Source: Roseiarcus sp963824475
Lineage (GTDB): Bacteria; Pseudomonadota; Alphaproteobacteria; Rhizobiales; Beijerinckiaceae
Reading direction: 5' to 3'
DNA length: 64,000 bases
Assembly: GCA_963824475.1 (NCBI GenBank)
Contig: CAWGPR010000012.1
Coordinates: forward strand, 496,001 to 560,000
A program made the position numbers and the translations under genes. Of this stretch, positions 35,535 through 45,845 are shown piece after piece; the first letter of the stretch is position 1, and the number at the start of each line of letters is the position of its first letter. Under the pieces are notes generated by a model. The model searched no databases. It had not been told where the DNA came from and worked only from the letters and a program-made list of their open reading frames with translations.

Positions 35535-36228
35535 ACGCCCGATCCTCCGACCGGCTCGACGGTCTCAGCCTGTCACAAATCAGTCGTCGGCGTCCACCAA
35601 CGGCAACCACCGGATTGTACAATCAAAGGTTAAATCATTGACGCAATTCATGTGGCCTCCACTCATCATCGACGGAAGACCAGCAACGCGTCTATCGCGT
35701 ATCGGCGTTAAGGGATCGTTACAAAGTCGACCGCGGAAAGGATGTACAAAGCAGTCTGCAGGCAAATCCATTTCAACTATCAATCACAGTTGATATAGGG
35801 CGGCGCCAGCCGGACGGACAATCTCAAATCCTGACAAGATACGACGGCTGATATTTTAGGTAACGCGCCAATCTGATGCCGCTAGTCGCTGATCGGCTGG
35901 TCAATCGGCCCAGTTTGCGTTGAATAAACAGACGTAAGAGCCGCAGGGGCGCCGCAATCGAGCAGTTGAACTCGTGACCGAGAGAATAGCGCTTGGCGCC
36001 GCCCGTGACCTCCTGCCGGCGGGGCCCGCGCCCGTTTGGCGAACAAATGCTTGCGGTAATTCAGAATCCGTGCTAGCCTTTCTGATATGGAAAATATCTG
36101 AAGCTTCGCAGGCGCGGCCGGCCATTCGGGATGCAAAGCTTTTGCGCCTGCGCCGGACAAGATGAGGGCGGCCCAAGGGCTGGTCACCGAGAAGGGGAAG
36201 GGCGGTTGAGACATTTTACAGCGCTCGA
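35535..36228. other. Non-coding stretch (about 0.7 kb) upstream of the MBL gene
   Basis: No gene found in any frame. The part 35580-35880 is relatively AT-rich. From 36045 on it resembles the region before mccA: promoter-like TTGCGG-17-TAGCCT at 36051-36079 and a paired GAGACA motif at 36207-36232. It continues directly into the repeat at 36229-36594. Confidence 0.5.
36051..36079 (+). promoter_or_regulatory. Promoter-like segment matching that at 4000-4028
   Basis: TTGCGG (36051-36056) and TAGCCT (36074-36079) with a 17-base spacer whose core AATTCAGAA is shared with the copy at 4000-4028. A weaker match to consensus than the first copy. It would read toward the non-coding repeat. Confidence 0.3.
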
Positions 36229-36265
36229 GACAGCGCGAAACAAAAAGGCGGCTAATCCGTTGAAA
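36196..36265 (+). repeat. Paired TGAGACA repeat module, copy 2
   Basis: GGTTGAGACATTTTACA is followed by CGAGACA 19 bases on, then GCTAATCCGTTGAAAAC, matching the order of elements at 4083-4175. In this copy it abuts the longer non-coding repeat. Confidence 0.4.
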
Positions 36266-36594
36266 ACAAACAATCTCGCGAAATCGCTGATTTCGCGCCC
36301 CCAGCGATCTCAAGGACTTAACGCCCCCCTGGCGAAACGCTTCGTTTCGTTTGGCGAAAGATTTCCTTGCGCTTTCGCTGTTTTGCGCCTCGCCGACGTC
36401 CGAAACGAAATGACCCGCAGCCTCGGCACGGCGCTCGCCGTCGTTTCGCCGGTCCGGACGGAACTCCCATCCGGAGATCGCTCCGCGGCTCGGCGACGCG
36501 GGCGGTTTGGAAGCTGGCGCAGAAAAAAGTTGCGCAAAGGAGGTGTTAAGATGCTGAAATCATTGGTCTGCGCAACTTCGTGCGCCCGCGCGCC
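36229..36594 (+). repeat. Dispersed non-coding repeat, copy A (about 366 bp)
   Basis: Aligns along most of its length with the reverse complement of 46543-46870. Shared landmarks in order: GCGAAACAAAAA, CCGTTGAAAACAAAC (CCATTGAAAACAAAC in copy B), a GAAATC/GATTTC hairpin, CAGCGATCTCAAGGACTTA, TTGGCGAAA followed by CTTTCGC, and AGTTGCGCAAAGGAGG followed by TTAAG, CTGAAATCATTGGT and a closing GCGCAACTT. The last part can fold as a hairpin with GTTGCGCA pairing TGCGCAAC. No conserved reading frame links the copies, so the unit appears non-coding. Confidence 0.7.
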
Positions 36595-36615
36595 CATCGC
36601 GGACTTGGGCACGCC

Positions 36616-36897
36616 ATGACAGCCGGAGAATTGCGCACGCTCGTAGCGCTGATCGGCGAGCTCGGATCGGCGAATTTCAAGTCGGCGGTCAGCGCCCAGT
36701 TCGGCAACCTTGCGGACGACGCCGAGGTCGCGCTCGATGTCGTGGCCGTATTATTTCCGCCGAGCGCGCCGTTCGATGTCGCCGCGGGCGTGCTGCTCGA
36801 GCTCGCCGCCTATTTCGCGCCGTCAATCCATGTCACGCCGGACCCGAATCCAATGGTCGACGCGCAGACGACGCTGAGCCGCGCTGGCCGTGTTTAA
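36616..36897 (+). CDS. Hypothetical protein
   Basis: 93 residues from the ATG at 36616. The frame is acidic and Ala/Val-rich (GELGSANFKSAVSAQFGNL, DDAEVALDVVAVLFPPSAPF) with amino-acid use typical of real proteins in this genome, but no family is recognised and no strong ribosome site precedes it. It begins 22 bp after the non-coding repeat. May be spurious. Confidence 0.4.
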   Translation: MTAGELRTLVALIGELGSANFKSAVSAQFGNLADDAEVALDVVAVLFPPSAPFDVAAGVLLELAAYFAPSIHVTPDPNPMVDAQTTLSRAGRV

Positions 36898-36926
36898 GTG
36901 TCATCTAGATGAAAAAAGCCGCCGTC

Positions 36927-37475
36927 CTAGTGGCCGGAGCCGATCGGCTTGGCGGAATCGCCCGGCATGACGAGCTCAGGAACCTGGGTGAAGCTCCAAG
37001 CTCCGGACGGCTGAAGATCGAACACCCAGATGAGGTCGAAGCGATGGTCGGGCCACTTTGGCGGGATGCCGGCTGCGCTGCCGCGGATCAAGGCGGCGAT
37101 GTCGGGAATCGCCTCGTGCTGCCAAGAGACGAGAACGGGGCCTTCGGCCTGCTTGGCCGCCGCGACCAGCTGAGCCTCCTCGCCTTTAAGGAAAGTCGTG
37201 ACGGCGAGGTTCATGGCGGTCGCGAGCGGAGCAATCGTCTGCTTCGGCCGCAAACTTTCCGATCCCGAGGCGAACAGGCTCCTGGGCTTTGCCAGCGGCG
37301 GTCTCGCTGGGGCTCCACCAGCAGGGTTGAACAGGCCAACCAGAGCCTCGGCCCGCTTCCAGCCGGTCGCGGTCAAGGCCTTGGGGTTCTTGGCGCCGTC
37401 CGGCATAAGGCCAGGACAGCCATTGCCGTTTGGCTTCTCCGCGTGGCGAAGGACCATGATTTTGGACGCCGCCAT
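36927..37475 (-). CDS. Histidine phosphatase-superfamily (phosphoglycerate-mutase-like) protein
   Basis: 182 residues. The catalytic LRHAEKP tripeptide core RHA is at residues 10-12, with GWKRAEAL after it and the second His in SWQHEAIPDI near residue 120. This resembles SixA-like or small acid-phosphatase members; the target is unknown. It lies 28 bp after typA on the same strand and is probably the distal gene of that transcript. Confidence 0.8.
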   Translation of the reverse strand: MAASKIMVLRHAEKPNGNGCPGLMPDGAKNPKALTATGWKRAEALVGLFNPAGGAPARPPLAKPRSLFASGSESLRPKQTIAPLATAMNLAVTTFLKGEEAQLVAAAKQAEGPVLVSWQHEAIPDIAALIRGSAAGIPPKWPDHRFDLIWVFDLQPSGAWSFTQVPELVMPGDSAKPIGSGH

Positions 37476-37503
37476 CGCTGTCTCCGCTTCTTCCGATGTT
37501 TGC

Positions 37504-39330
<1,827 letters not shown>

Positions 39331-39812
39331 GGGTGACCGGTGTTTTACTCGCGGCGTACGTTCGGACGCGAAATGCGCGAACTGTCCTGTTGAACGCGGA
39401 AATGACGGGAATGCGACGGCGCGCCGTATGTAAGCCGCGCTCAGCCGTCCGATTGTGCGGCGCAATACACGAAAGGCTGGAGAAAGGGAAGGGCGATCGG
39501 CGGCGTTCAGGGCGGCCAGCCGCCGCCGGCGGCCAGAATGGCCGGTTCGCGGCGACATCCCGCGAAGCGACTTTTGGGGGCCAAGAACCGCGCTTTGGTG
39601 ACGCGTCCTCGGCTGGGCGCTGCAATCGGATATGGCGAGCGTCGCTGTGGTCACGCATTGCTCACACTTCGGACCGGCTGCGGCGTTGGGGAACGGCTAT
39701 CTTCGGTCCGAGTTTAAGTTTCGGCGGTCCGGGACGGTCACATTCGGGCGTTGGGCTTTTGCGGCCGCGCGGGGTCGTTTACGGTCGAGTTTGGAGCGCG
39801 AATGGAGGGGCG
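39331..39812. other. 482-bp divergent intergenic region
   Basis: Lies between the starts of typA (minus) and the alpha/beta hydrolase (plus). Frames through it are extensions of those genes without family similarity. No repeat, tRNA or clear promoter was recognised. Confidence 0.4.
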
Positions 39813-40628
39813 ATGAAAATGCTGAAGATCGAAGCGCCGAATGGCGCGATGGCCGTCCGCGAGTCAGCGGGCGAAGGTCCAACCCTGGTGCTCATCCACG
39901 GCAATTCGTCGTCGTCGCGCTCCTTCTCGCGCCAGCTCGACGGGCCGCTGGGGAGGCGGTTTCGACTGGTCGCCGTTGATCTTCCAGGCCATGGCGAATC
40001 AGATGCTGCGAGGGACCCGAGCGCCTATTCGCTTCCGGGCCACGCCCGCGCGGTTCGGGCGGTCGTGGACGCGCTCGGCCTTCATGAGGCGCGCTTCGTG
40101 GGCTGGAGCCTGGGTGGACATGTGGCTCTGGAAACGGCGCCGGATCTTCCTCAGGCGCGCGGCCTGGTCATTTTCGGCGCGCCCCCGCTCGCCGTCCCGC
40201 CGGCGATGAGCGAAGCGTTCTTGCCCAATCCGGCGATGCAATTCACCTTCCAGGAAAGGGTCGACAGCGTCGAGGCGTCCGCCTATGTCGCCACGTTTTT
40301 CAAGCCTGGCTTTGCGGACATTCCGCCGTTCTTTCTTGAGGACGTGTTGCGCACGGACGGGCGGGCGCGCAGCAATCTCGGCGCCAGCATCGGCTCCGGC
40401 GAGGCCCGCGATGAGGTCGCAATTGTTCGCGACCTCAAAATTCCGCTCGCGGTGCTGCACGGCGACGAAGAGCAGCTGGTCAAAGGGCGCTATTTCGGCG
40501 CGGTCGCCATGCCGACCTTGTGGCGGGGCGAGGTGCAAACAATCCCCGGCGCCGGGCATGCGCCGCAATGGGAGACGCCGGAGGCGTTCGACGCTCTCGT
40601 CGAAGCGTTCGTCAAGGAGACGACTTAA
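39813..40628 (+). CDS. Alpha/beta-hydrolase fold protein
   Basis: 271 residues from the ATG at 39813, which has GGAGGGG just upstream. Oxyanion-loop LIHGNSSSSRSF, VDLPGHGES, nucleophile elbow GWSLGGH (Ser near residue 98), the acid region LAVLHGDEEQLV and the catalytic His in GAGHAPQWE form a complete triad. Esterase, lipase or haloperoxidase-like activity; substrate unknown. Single gene. Confidence 0.88.
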   Translation: MKMLKIEAPNGAMAVRESAGEGPTLVLIHGNSSSSRSFSRQLDGPLGRRFRLVAVDLPGHGESDAARDPSAYSLPGHARAVRAVVDALGLHEARFVGWSLGGHVALETAPDLPQARGLVIFGAPPLAVPPAMSEAFLPNPAMQFTFQERVDSVEASAYVATFFKPGFADIPPFFLEDVLRTDGRARSNLGASIGSGEARDEVAIVRDLKIPLAVLHGDEEQLVKGRYFGAVAMPTLWRGEVQTIPGAGHAPQWETPEAFDALVEAFVKETT

Positions 40629-40815
40629 AGCCGCGAGGGCCTATTAGGCAGTTGCAGAAAAAAGAGCTTAAGGCGTTGATAACGCTCGCTTGCGCGCAAA
40701 ACCGCGCACTCCCCTTTAGGCGCGCCGCTTCATCCGGCCTTGCAGGCTCGTCGATGCCGCCGGATCGAGGATATCGCCCGGGTAGGGCGCTGATGGCGAC
40801 CGCCGCGATTGCCGC

Positions 40816-41280
40816 TTATCCCGTTGCGCGCCACCGCATCTTGAGCGTTGGCAGCCCGGACTGCGGATTGAATCCTCGCCCCACGACCGAGAACCCCTCG
40901 CGCTCATAGAAGCGCCCCGCGCGCGGGTTCGTCTCGTTGACGTCGAGTTCGATCACGGCCGGCGAACGACGCTTGGCCTCGTCGATGAGCGCGGAGGCAA
41001 GGCCGGAGCCGCGCTCGGCCGGCGCCACGCAGAGTTGATCGAGATAGCCGGATTTGGCGTCGATGACTGTGAAGCCCGCCGGGCTACCTCTCGCGTCAAG
41101 CCCGACAACGATTTCGGCGCCACCGCGGCGCAGCGCACGCAGATGGCCAGTGAGCCAAGCGCGGCGGTCGTCGAAGTTGATGCCGAAGCCAGTCTCGCTC
41201 CAAGCCGCGACCCACAGATCAACCAGCGCGGGAAGATCGGCCTCGGCGAAATCCCTGAGCGCACGGGTGGAGACGCTCAC
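40816..41280 (-). CDS. GNAT-family N-acetyltransferase
   Basis: 154 residues. The acetyl-CoA-binding motif A is LCVAPAERGSGLASALIDEA (Q/RxxGxG/A variant), with ELDVNETNPRAGRFYEREGF forming motif B. Starts with a GTG that overlaps the stop of the OmpA-domain gene by four bases, so it is translationally coupled to it. The substrate is unknown, but a link to the envelope motor-like pair upstream is plausible. Confidence 0.85.
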   Translation of the reverse strand: MSVSTRALRDFAEADLPALVDLWVAAWSETGFGINFDDRRAWLTGHLRALRRGGAEIVVGLDARGSPAGFTVIDAKSGYLDQLCVAPAERGSGLASALIDEAKRRSPAVIELDVNETNPRAGRFYEREGFSVVGRGFNPQSGLPTLKMRWRATG

Positions 41281-42305
41281 CGCTCCGTCAGCTTGAGTTC
41301 GATGCGCCGATTGCGGGCCCGGGACTCTTCGTCGGTCCCCTGGTCGATTGGCTGGAATTCGCCAAAACCGGCCGCGGCCAGGCGATCGGGCTCGACCCCT
41401 TTGCTGATTAGATATTGCGCCACCGAGACGGCGCGCGCGGCGGACAGCTCCCAGTTCGACTTGTACGGACCGGCGCCAGTAATCGGGGTATTGTCGGTGT
41501 GTCCGTCGACCCGGAGGATCCAGGGTATGTCTGGCGGGATCTCGCGCTCGAGGTCGATCACGGCGGCGGCGAGCGTATCAAGCGACTGGCGTCCGGTCGG
41601 GCTGATATCCGCTTTGCCGACGTCGAACAGCACTGAGGATTGGAACACGAATCGATCGCCCACCACCCGAATGTCCGGCCGGGAGCCGAGGATCTGCCGC
41701 AGGCGGCCGAAAAAGTCCGAGCGATAGCGATTGAGCTCCTGAACTTTCTGCGCCAGCGCGACGTTGAGCCGCTGCCCGAGATCCGCGATCTTCGACTGCG
41801 ATTCCTTGTTCGCCGACTCCGACGCGGCGAGCGCGTCCTCGATCGCCGCGAGCTGCTTGCGCAGCGCCGCGATCTGCTGGTTGAGCACGTCGACCTGAGC
41901 CAGCGCCTGCGCCGATATCTGTTTCTGCTGATCGAGCGCCAGGGCCGCCGCCGAGGCCTTGCCACTGGCAGCGTCGGCGTCGACCGCGCCCCGCGACGCG
42001 GTGTCCTGGAGGCGCTTCTGCGTCCGCTCGGCCGAGTTGAGCGTGGCGGTGAGAGCGGATATCTTGCTTTCGTCGACGCTTTTTTGACTGCGCTCGAGCG
42101 CCAGCAGATTGGTCAATTCCTCGATCTGCCGATTGAGCTTGGCGAGCGCCTCGTCCTTGCCCGAAACTTCTTGAGACAGGAAGAACTGCGCCAGCATGAA
42201 CACCGAAAGCAGAAAAATGATCACCAGTAACATCGTTGACAGAGCGTCGACGAAGCCCGGCCAATAGTTCACCGCCTCATATCGTCGTGAGCGCGACAAC
42301 GCCAT
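41277..42305 (-). CDS. MotB/OmpA-type peptidoglycan-binding membrane protein
   Basis: 342 residues. An N-terminal membrane helix (FVDALSTMLLVIIFLLSVFML, with a conserved Asp at its start as in MotB) leads into a long coiled coil (about residues 50-200, QQQ/LNRQIEELTN-like heptads) and a C-terminal OmpA domain (LRVDGHTDNTPITG, NWELSAARAVSVAQYL, RRIELKLTER) that binds peptidoglycan. With the MotA/ExbB-like gene upstream it forms a proton-channel/stator-like pair. The pair lacks flagellar neighbours. Confidence 0.88.
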   Translation of the reverse strand: MALSRSRRYEAVNYWPGFVDALSTMLLVIIFLLSVFMLAQFFLSQEVSGKDEALAKLNRQIEELTNLLALERSQKSVDESKISALTATLNSAERTQKRLQDTASRGAVDADAASGKASAAALALDQQKQISAQALAQVDVLNQQIAALRKQLAAIEDALAASESANKESQSKIADLGQRLNVALAQKVQELNRYRSDFFGRLRQILGSRPDIRVVGDRFVFQSSVLFDVGKADISPTGRQSLDTLAAAVIDLEREIPPDIPWILRVDGHTDNTPITGAGPYKSNWELSAARAVSVAQYLISKGVEPDRLAAAGFGEFQPIDQGTDEESRARNRRIELKLTER

Positions 42306-42346
42306 GATTCAGCTCCCGAACCTCCCGCCGCCCTCGAATCCGCGCT

Positions 42347-43294
42347 TCACCGCGCCCCCAGCTCGTCTAACAGGCGCCGCAGGAGCTTGCCGATGTCTTC
42401 CTGCTGCGCCGCCTGCGCGTCGACCCAATCGCGAATTTGCTGCTGTTCGCTGCGCATGTGGCCGACCAAAGCCTGAATCCCCTCGGCAAGCGTCGCGATC
42501 GCCTTGGCGTCGCGTTGGTACTCGATTGCAGGTTGCGCGCCTTGGGAGATGATCGGCGCCTCTGGCATCGCCTCAACGACCGGCGCCGTCTGGACGTGAC
42601 TGGCAAGAAACTCCTCGAATTCGGAATAGAACCGATTCTGCGCTTGGCCGGCCTGGAGGTCGAGGAAGCCAAGGATCAGGGAGCTCGCGAGGCCGAAGAG
42701 CGAGGAAGTGAACGAGACGCTCATACCGGCGATCGGGAGCGAGAGACCGGCCTTGAGGTCGTCGAACATGGTCGACGTGTCGGCGCCCGTCTTCATGCTA
42801 TCGATAACGCCGGCGATCGAGTGCACCGTCTCGAGCAGGCCCCAGAACGTGCCGAGCAGCCCGAGGAAGACCAAGAGCCCGACTAGATAGCGGCTGAGCT
42901 CGCGGCCCTCGTCGAGCCTGGTGGCGATTGAATCCAGAATCGCGCGCGTGGTGATGGTCGACAAGCCCCGCGCGCCCGCGCCGGCGTTGAGCATCACCGC
43001 CATCGGCGCGAGCAGCCGAGGGGCGGGCAAAGCCCTGCCTGTCGGCGCGCCGGTCAACGAATTGACCCAGCGTATCTCGCGGAACAGCCGGATCACCTGC
43101 CGGAAGGTGAACAACGCGCCGATCGCCAGGACGCCGAGGATGAGGCCGTTCAAGCCAGGGTTGGCGCTGAAGGCGAGCGCGATCTGCTGATAGAGGATGA
43201 GAACGACGAATCCGACCAAGGCCAGGAACGCCGCCATCCCCACCAGGAAGATTCGCGGGGAGGTTAGCAGCCGGATATCCGGATCTTGGGCCAT
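42347..43294 (-). CDS. MotA/TolQ/ExbB-type proton channel family protein
   Basis: 315 residues with membrane segments near the N-terminus (IFLVGMAAFLALVGFVVLILY, LNGLILGVLAIGALFTF) and two more in the channel domain (YLVGLLVFLGLLGTFWGLLETV and LPIAGMSVSFTSSLFGLASSLILGF). A C-terminal cytoplasmic helix ends the protein. Family members form pentamers around a MotB-like dimer and use the proton gradient. The OmpA-domain partner starts 41 bp downstream. First gene of a three-gene unit with the GNAT. Confidence 0.87.
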   Translation of the reverse strand: MAQDPDIRLLTSPRIFLVGMAAFLALVGFVVLILYQQIALAFSANPGLNGLILGVLAIGALFTFRQVIRLFREIRWVNSLTGAPTGRALPAPRLLAPMAVMLNAGAGARGLSTITTRAILDSIATRLDEGRELSRYLVGLLVFLGLLGTFWGLLETVHSIAGVIDSMKTGADTSTMFDDLKAGLSLPIAGMSVSFTSSLFGLASSLILGFLDLQAGQAQNRFYSEFEEFLASHVQTAPVVEAMPEAPIISQGAQPAIEYQRDAKAIATLAEGIQALVGHMRSEQQQIRDWVDAQAAQQEDIGKLLRRLLDELGAR

Positions 43295-43422
43295 GGATCG
43301 CCGAATCGAATCTTAAGGCACAACGCGGACATTTTCGTCCCAATAGCATAACAAATATGCGAACAAAGCGGCGATAGAGAGGGGCCTCGTCCACCGCCTC
43401 GGCTTCCATGCGGAATGGTGGG

Positions 43423-44460
43423 TCACGCCGCGTTTAACTTGGGGTGGAGCCAGCCGCGATTGACCAGCACCTCAGCGATCTGCACCGCGTTGAGGGCCGC
43501 CCCCTTGCGCAGATTGTCGGACACCACCCAAAGGTTGAGGCCGTTGTCGATCGTCGGGTCGTCGCGGATGCGGGAGATGTAGGTCGCGTCCTCTCCCGCC
43601 GCCTCGTGGGGGGTGATGTAGCCGCCGGGCTCCCGCCGGTCCACGACCAGGCAGCCCGGGGCCCGGCTCAGGATTTCGCGCGCTTCCTCGGCGCTGATCG
43701 GCTTCTCGAATTCGATGTTGACCGCTTCCGAATGGCCGATGAACACCGGCACTCTGACGCAGGTCGCGGTCAGCTTGATCTTTGGGTCGAGGATTTTCTT
43801 GGTTTCGGCGACCATCTTCCACTCTTCCTTCGTCGCGCCGTCGTCCATGAACACGTCGATATGCGGAATGACATTGAAGGCGATACGCTTGGGAAGCTTC
43901 TTCGGCTCGACCGGGTCGGACACGAACACGGCGCGGGTCTGCGCGAACAGTTCGTCCATCGCCTCCTTGCCGGCGCCCGAGACCGACTGATAGGTCGCCA
44001 CCACCACGCGCTTGATCGTCGCGCGGTCGTGGAGCGGCTTCAGGGCGACGACGAGCTGGGCGGTCGAGCAGTTCGGATTGGCGATGATGTTCTTCTTGGC
44101 GAAGCCCTTTGCAGCCGCCGCGTTGACCTCAGGCACGACCAGCGGCACGTCCGGATCCATGCGCCAGGCCGACGAGTTGTCGATCACGACGCAGCCCTTG
44201 GCGGCGATCCTGGGCGAATAATCCTTCGACACCGCCCCGCCAGCCGACATCAGGCAGATATCGGTGGCGGAAAAGTCATAGTGCTCGAGCGCCCTGCACT
44301 TGAGCGTGCGGTCGCCGAACGACACCTCCGTGCCGATCGAGGCGGGGGAAGCGAGCACAACCACCTCGGACACCGGGAAGCGGCGCTCAGCGAGGACGGA
44401 GAGCATCTCGCGGCCGACATTGCCGGTGGCGCCGGCGACCGCGACCTTGAAGCCTGACAT
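43423..44460 (-). CDS. asd: Aspartate-semialdehyde dehydrogenase
   Basis: NADP-dependent reduction of aspartyl phosphate to the semialdehyde, feeding lysine, methionine, threonine and diaminopimelate synthesis. 345 residues. NADP loop VAGATGNVGREML at the N-terminus, catalytic Cys131 in NPNCSTAQLV, QSVSGAGKEAMDEL, and the catalytic His/Arg region RVPVFIGHSEAVNIEF. Single gene, upstream of a gene-poor stretch. Confidence 0.97.
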   Translation of the reverse strand: MSGFKVAVAGATGNVGREMLSVLAERRFPVSEVVVLASPASIGTEVSFGDRTLKCRALEHYDFSATDICLMSAGGAVSKDYSPRIAAKGCVVIDNSSAWRMDPDVPLVVPEVNAAAAKGFAKKNIIANPNCSTAQLVVALKPLHDRATIKRVVVATYQSVSGAGKEAMDELFAQTRAVFVSDPVEPKKLPKRIAFNVIPHIDVFMDDGATKEEWKMVAETKKILDPKIKLTATCVRVPVFIGHSEAVNIEFEKPISAEEAREILSRAPGCLVVDRREPGGYITPHEAAGEDATYISRIRDDPTIDNGLNLWVVSDNLRKGAALNAVQIAEVLVNRGWLHPKLNAA

Positions 44461-45047
44461 GATGAAAATTCCTTGTTCGCCCTGCTCCCCTCGAGGTCGT
44501 CGACCGCGGACCTCATGAACCCCGGCGCCTGCCGGGGAGACGCGGGAGCGCTGGTCAGCCGTTCACCCCGCCTTTCAGCGGGAGGCGTGTTTTGGTCGTC
44601 GTTTTCAACCAGCAACGCGGCATCGAGCCAAATCCGGATGAGGCGCGGAGAAGCGCCGACTGGATTTTGCAGAACCATGACCCGCGCGGGTTGTCAATGC
44701 GAAGAATTGGGGAATGGCAGGCGGGTTACGCAGCCCATTGATAAGCTTCGTATCGGCGAAGGACGCCAAAACCAAACTGATGCGAGGGAATCTAAACTGA
44801 TTTGGCGAACGAGAAGGCATCTCAACCCTGTTCAACTATCGGACGCGTTCCGTCGAGCGCTCGACAGCCATCATGCCGATATCGGCGAGCCCGGCTGAGC
44901 GCAGCGCTGGCCGGGATGGTGCATGAAAGGCGGGAGCGCTTTGCCGGAGGATCAAGGGTCGTCGCCTTGCCCATTGCGCGTCGCGGCGCGACCGTTTATA
45001 CTCCGCCGTCCTCGAGCGGGTTCGCTTCGGCCGAGCCCCTAGGAGAT
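44461..45047. other. 587-bp region between asd and tRNA-Val without a gene
   Basis: Frames in this stretch have no ribosome site and no recognisable protein. A GC hairpin (CCCCGGC-GCCT-GCCGGGG, about 44520-44537) lies in the asd leader; it is not followed by a T-run on either strand. The asd and tRNA promoters must lie here but are not distinctive. Confidence 0.4.
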
Positions 45048-45122
45048 GGGCGCTTAGCTCAGCGGTAGAGCACTACCTTGACATGGTAGGGGTCAGAGGT
45101 TCAATCCCTCTAGCGCCCACCA
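45048..45122 (+). tRNA. tRNA-Val (anticodon GAC)
   Basis: Acceptor GGGCGCT (45048-45054) pairs with AGCGCCC (45112-45118), followed by discriminator A and encoded CCA to 45122. The D-arm TAGCTCAGCGGTAGAGCA, anticodon stem CTACC/GGTAG with loop TTGACAT (anticodon GAC) and T-arm AGAGG-TTCAATC-CCTCT are all present. GGAGAT/ATCTCC flanking bases extend the pairing beyond the acceptor. The tRNA borders the accessory block to its right. Confidence 0.97.
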
Positions 45123-45229
45123 TCTCCTAACTCCTGCTCCGCCTCATTTTTGCGCCGGTTGTCGGCCACAGCCGCGACACGGCGCCTCGTTCCCGACCGC
45201 TGCGCAGGCCCATCAAAGGACAGAAAGCA

Positions 45230-45772
45230 TTGACGGCGTTCACCGACGCGAAACGATCGAAAGCTGGCTGGGCGGTGCTGAGCCTTGTCGTCGGCCTGCT
45301 CTTCGCCGCCGCGCCCCGCGCTTCCGCGGCCGGGCCGGAGGCGCAGGGCGTGGTGAGGGACAAACACGGCGATTGGGTGACCCGTTGCGAAACTCCGCCC
45401 GGCGCGGCCCACGAGCAATGCGCCGTCGTGCTCAGCGTCGTTGATCAGGAACGGCCGAATTTGATTCTGGTGGTGATCGTGCTCAACACCGCCGACCGCA
45501 AGGCGCGGCTCATGCGGGTCATAGCCCCGCTCGGGGTGCTGCTTCCTCCGGGCGTGAGCTTACGGATCGACAACACGGACGCGGGGCGTTTGAGCTTCCT
45601 GCAGTGCCTTCCAAACGGCTGCATCGCCCAGCTCGCCATGGACGAAAGCCTGGTCAACAAGCTGAAGAACGGAAAGACGGCGACGCTTGGCGTCTTCCAG
45701 ACGCCCGAAGAGGGCGTCGGCGTGCAGGCGCCGCTCACGGGCTTCAAGGAAGCCTACGAACAATTGCCTTGA
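45230..45772 (+). CDS. Invasion-associated locus B (IalB) family exported protein
   Basis: 180 residues from a TTG at 45230 with AAAGGA upstream. Signal peptide core WAVLSLVVGLLFAAAP, cleavage near ASAA. The mature IalB domain has HGDWVTRCE near its start, and LQCLPNGCIAQL with paired Cys in the middle, typical for the family, which is periplasmic and widespread in Hyphomicrobiales beyond pathogens. Role unknown. Confidence 0.85.
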   Translation: MTAFTDAKRSKAGWAVLSLVVGLLFAAAPRASAAGPEAQGVVRDKHGDWVTRCETPPGAAHEQCAVVLSVVDQERPNLILVVIVLNTADRKARLMRVIAPLGVLLPPGVSLRIDNTDAGRLSFLQCLPNGCIAQLAMDESLVNKLKNGKTATLGVFQTPEEGVGVQAPLTGFKEAYEQLP

Positions 45773-45845
45773 CGCCGCCGGCGGGGTAAGCACCGCGCTG
45801 CTCTTCAGACGAATCCCAACTGCTCAATTGTCGAAGTCAGTCGCA

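Noticed and set aside
35882..36313. 143-codon minus-strand frame near 36 kb
   Set aside because: Runs through the repeat module, lacks a ribosome site and matches no family.
40650..40700. Third copy of the dispersed repeat (TTGCAGAAAAAAG followed by TTAAGGCGTTG)
   Set aside because: Only a short A-rich match and a TTAAGGCGTT string; it does not extend into the other conserved blocks.
41277..43294. Zorya-type anti-phage system (ZorA/ZorB)
   Set aside because: The MotA-like and OmpA-like pair fits ZorAB only in general architecture; no ZorC, ZorD or ZorE genes are adjacent, and similar non-defence pairs are common in Alphaproteobacteria.
44520..44537. Riboswitch or terminator in the asd leader
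   Set aside because: Only a simple GC hairpin without T-run or aptamer-like conserved elements.
44473..44898. 141-codon plus-strand frame upstream of tRNA-Val
   Set aside because: Arg/Ser-rich composition without domain or ribosome site; judged a chance frame in GC-rich DNA.
45048..45122. tRNA-Val as phage/island attachment site
   Set aside because: No duplicated 3' end of the tRNA and no integrase gene were found in the window.
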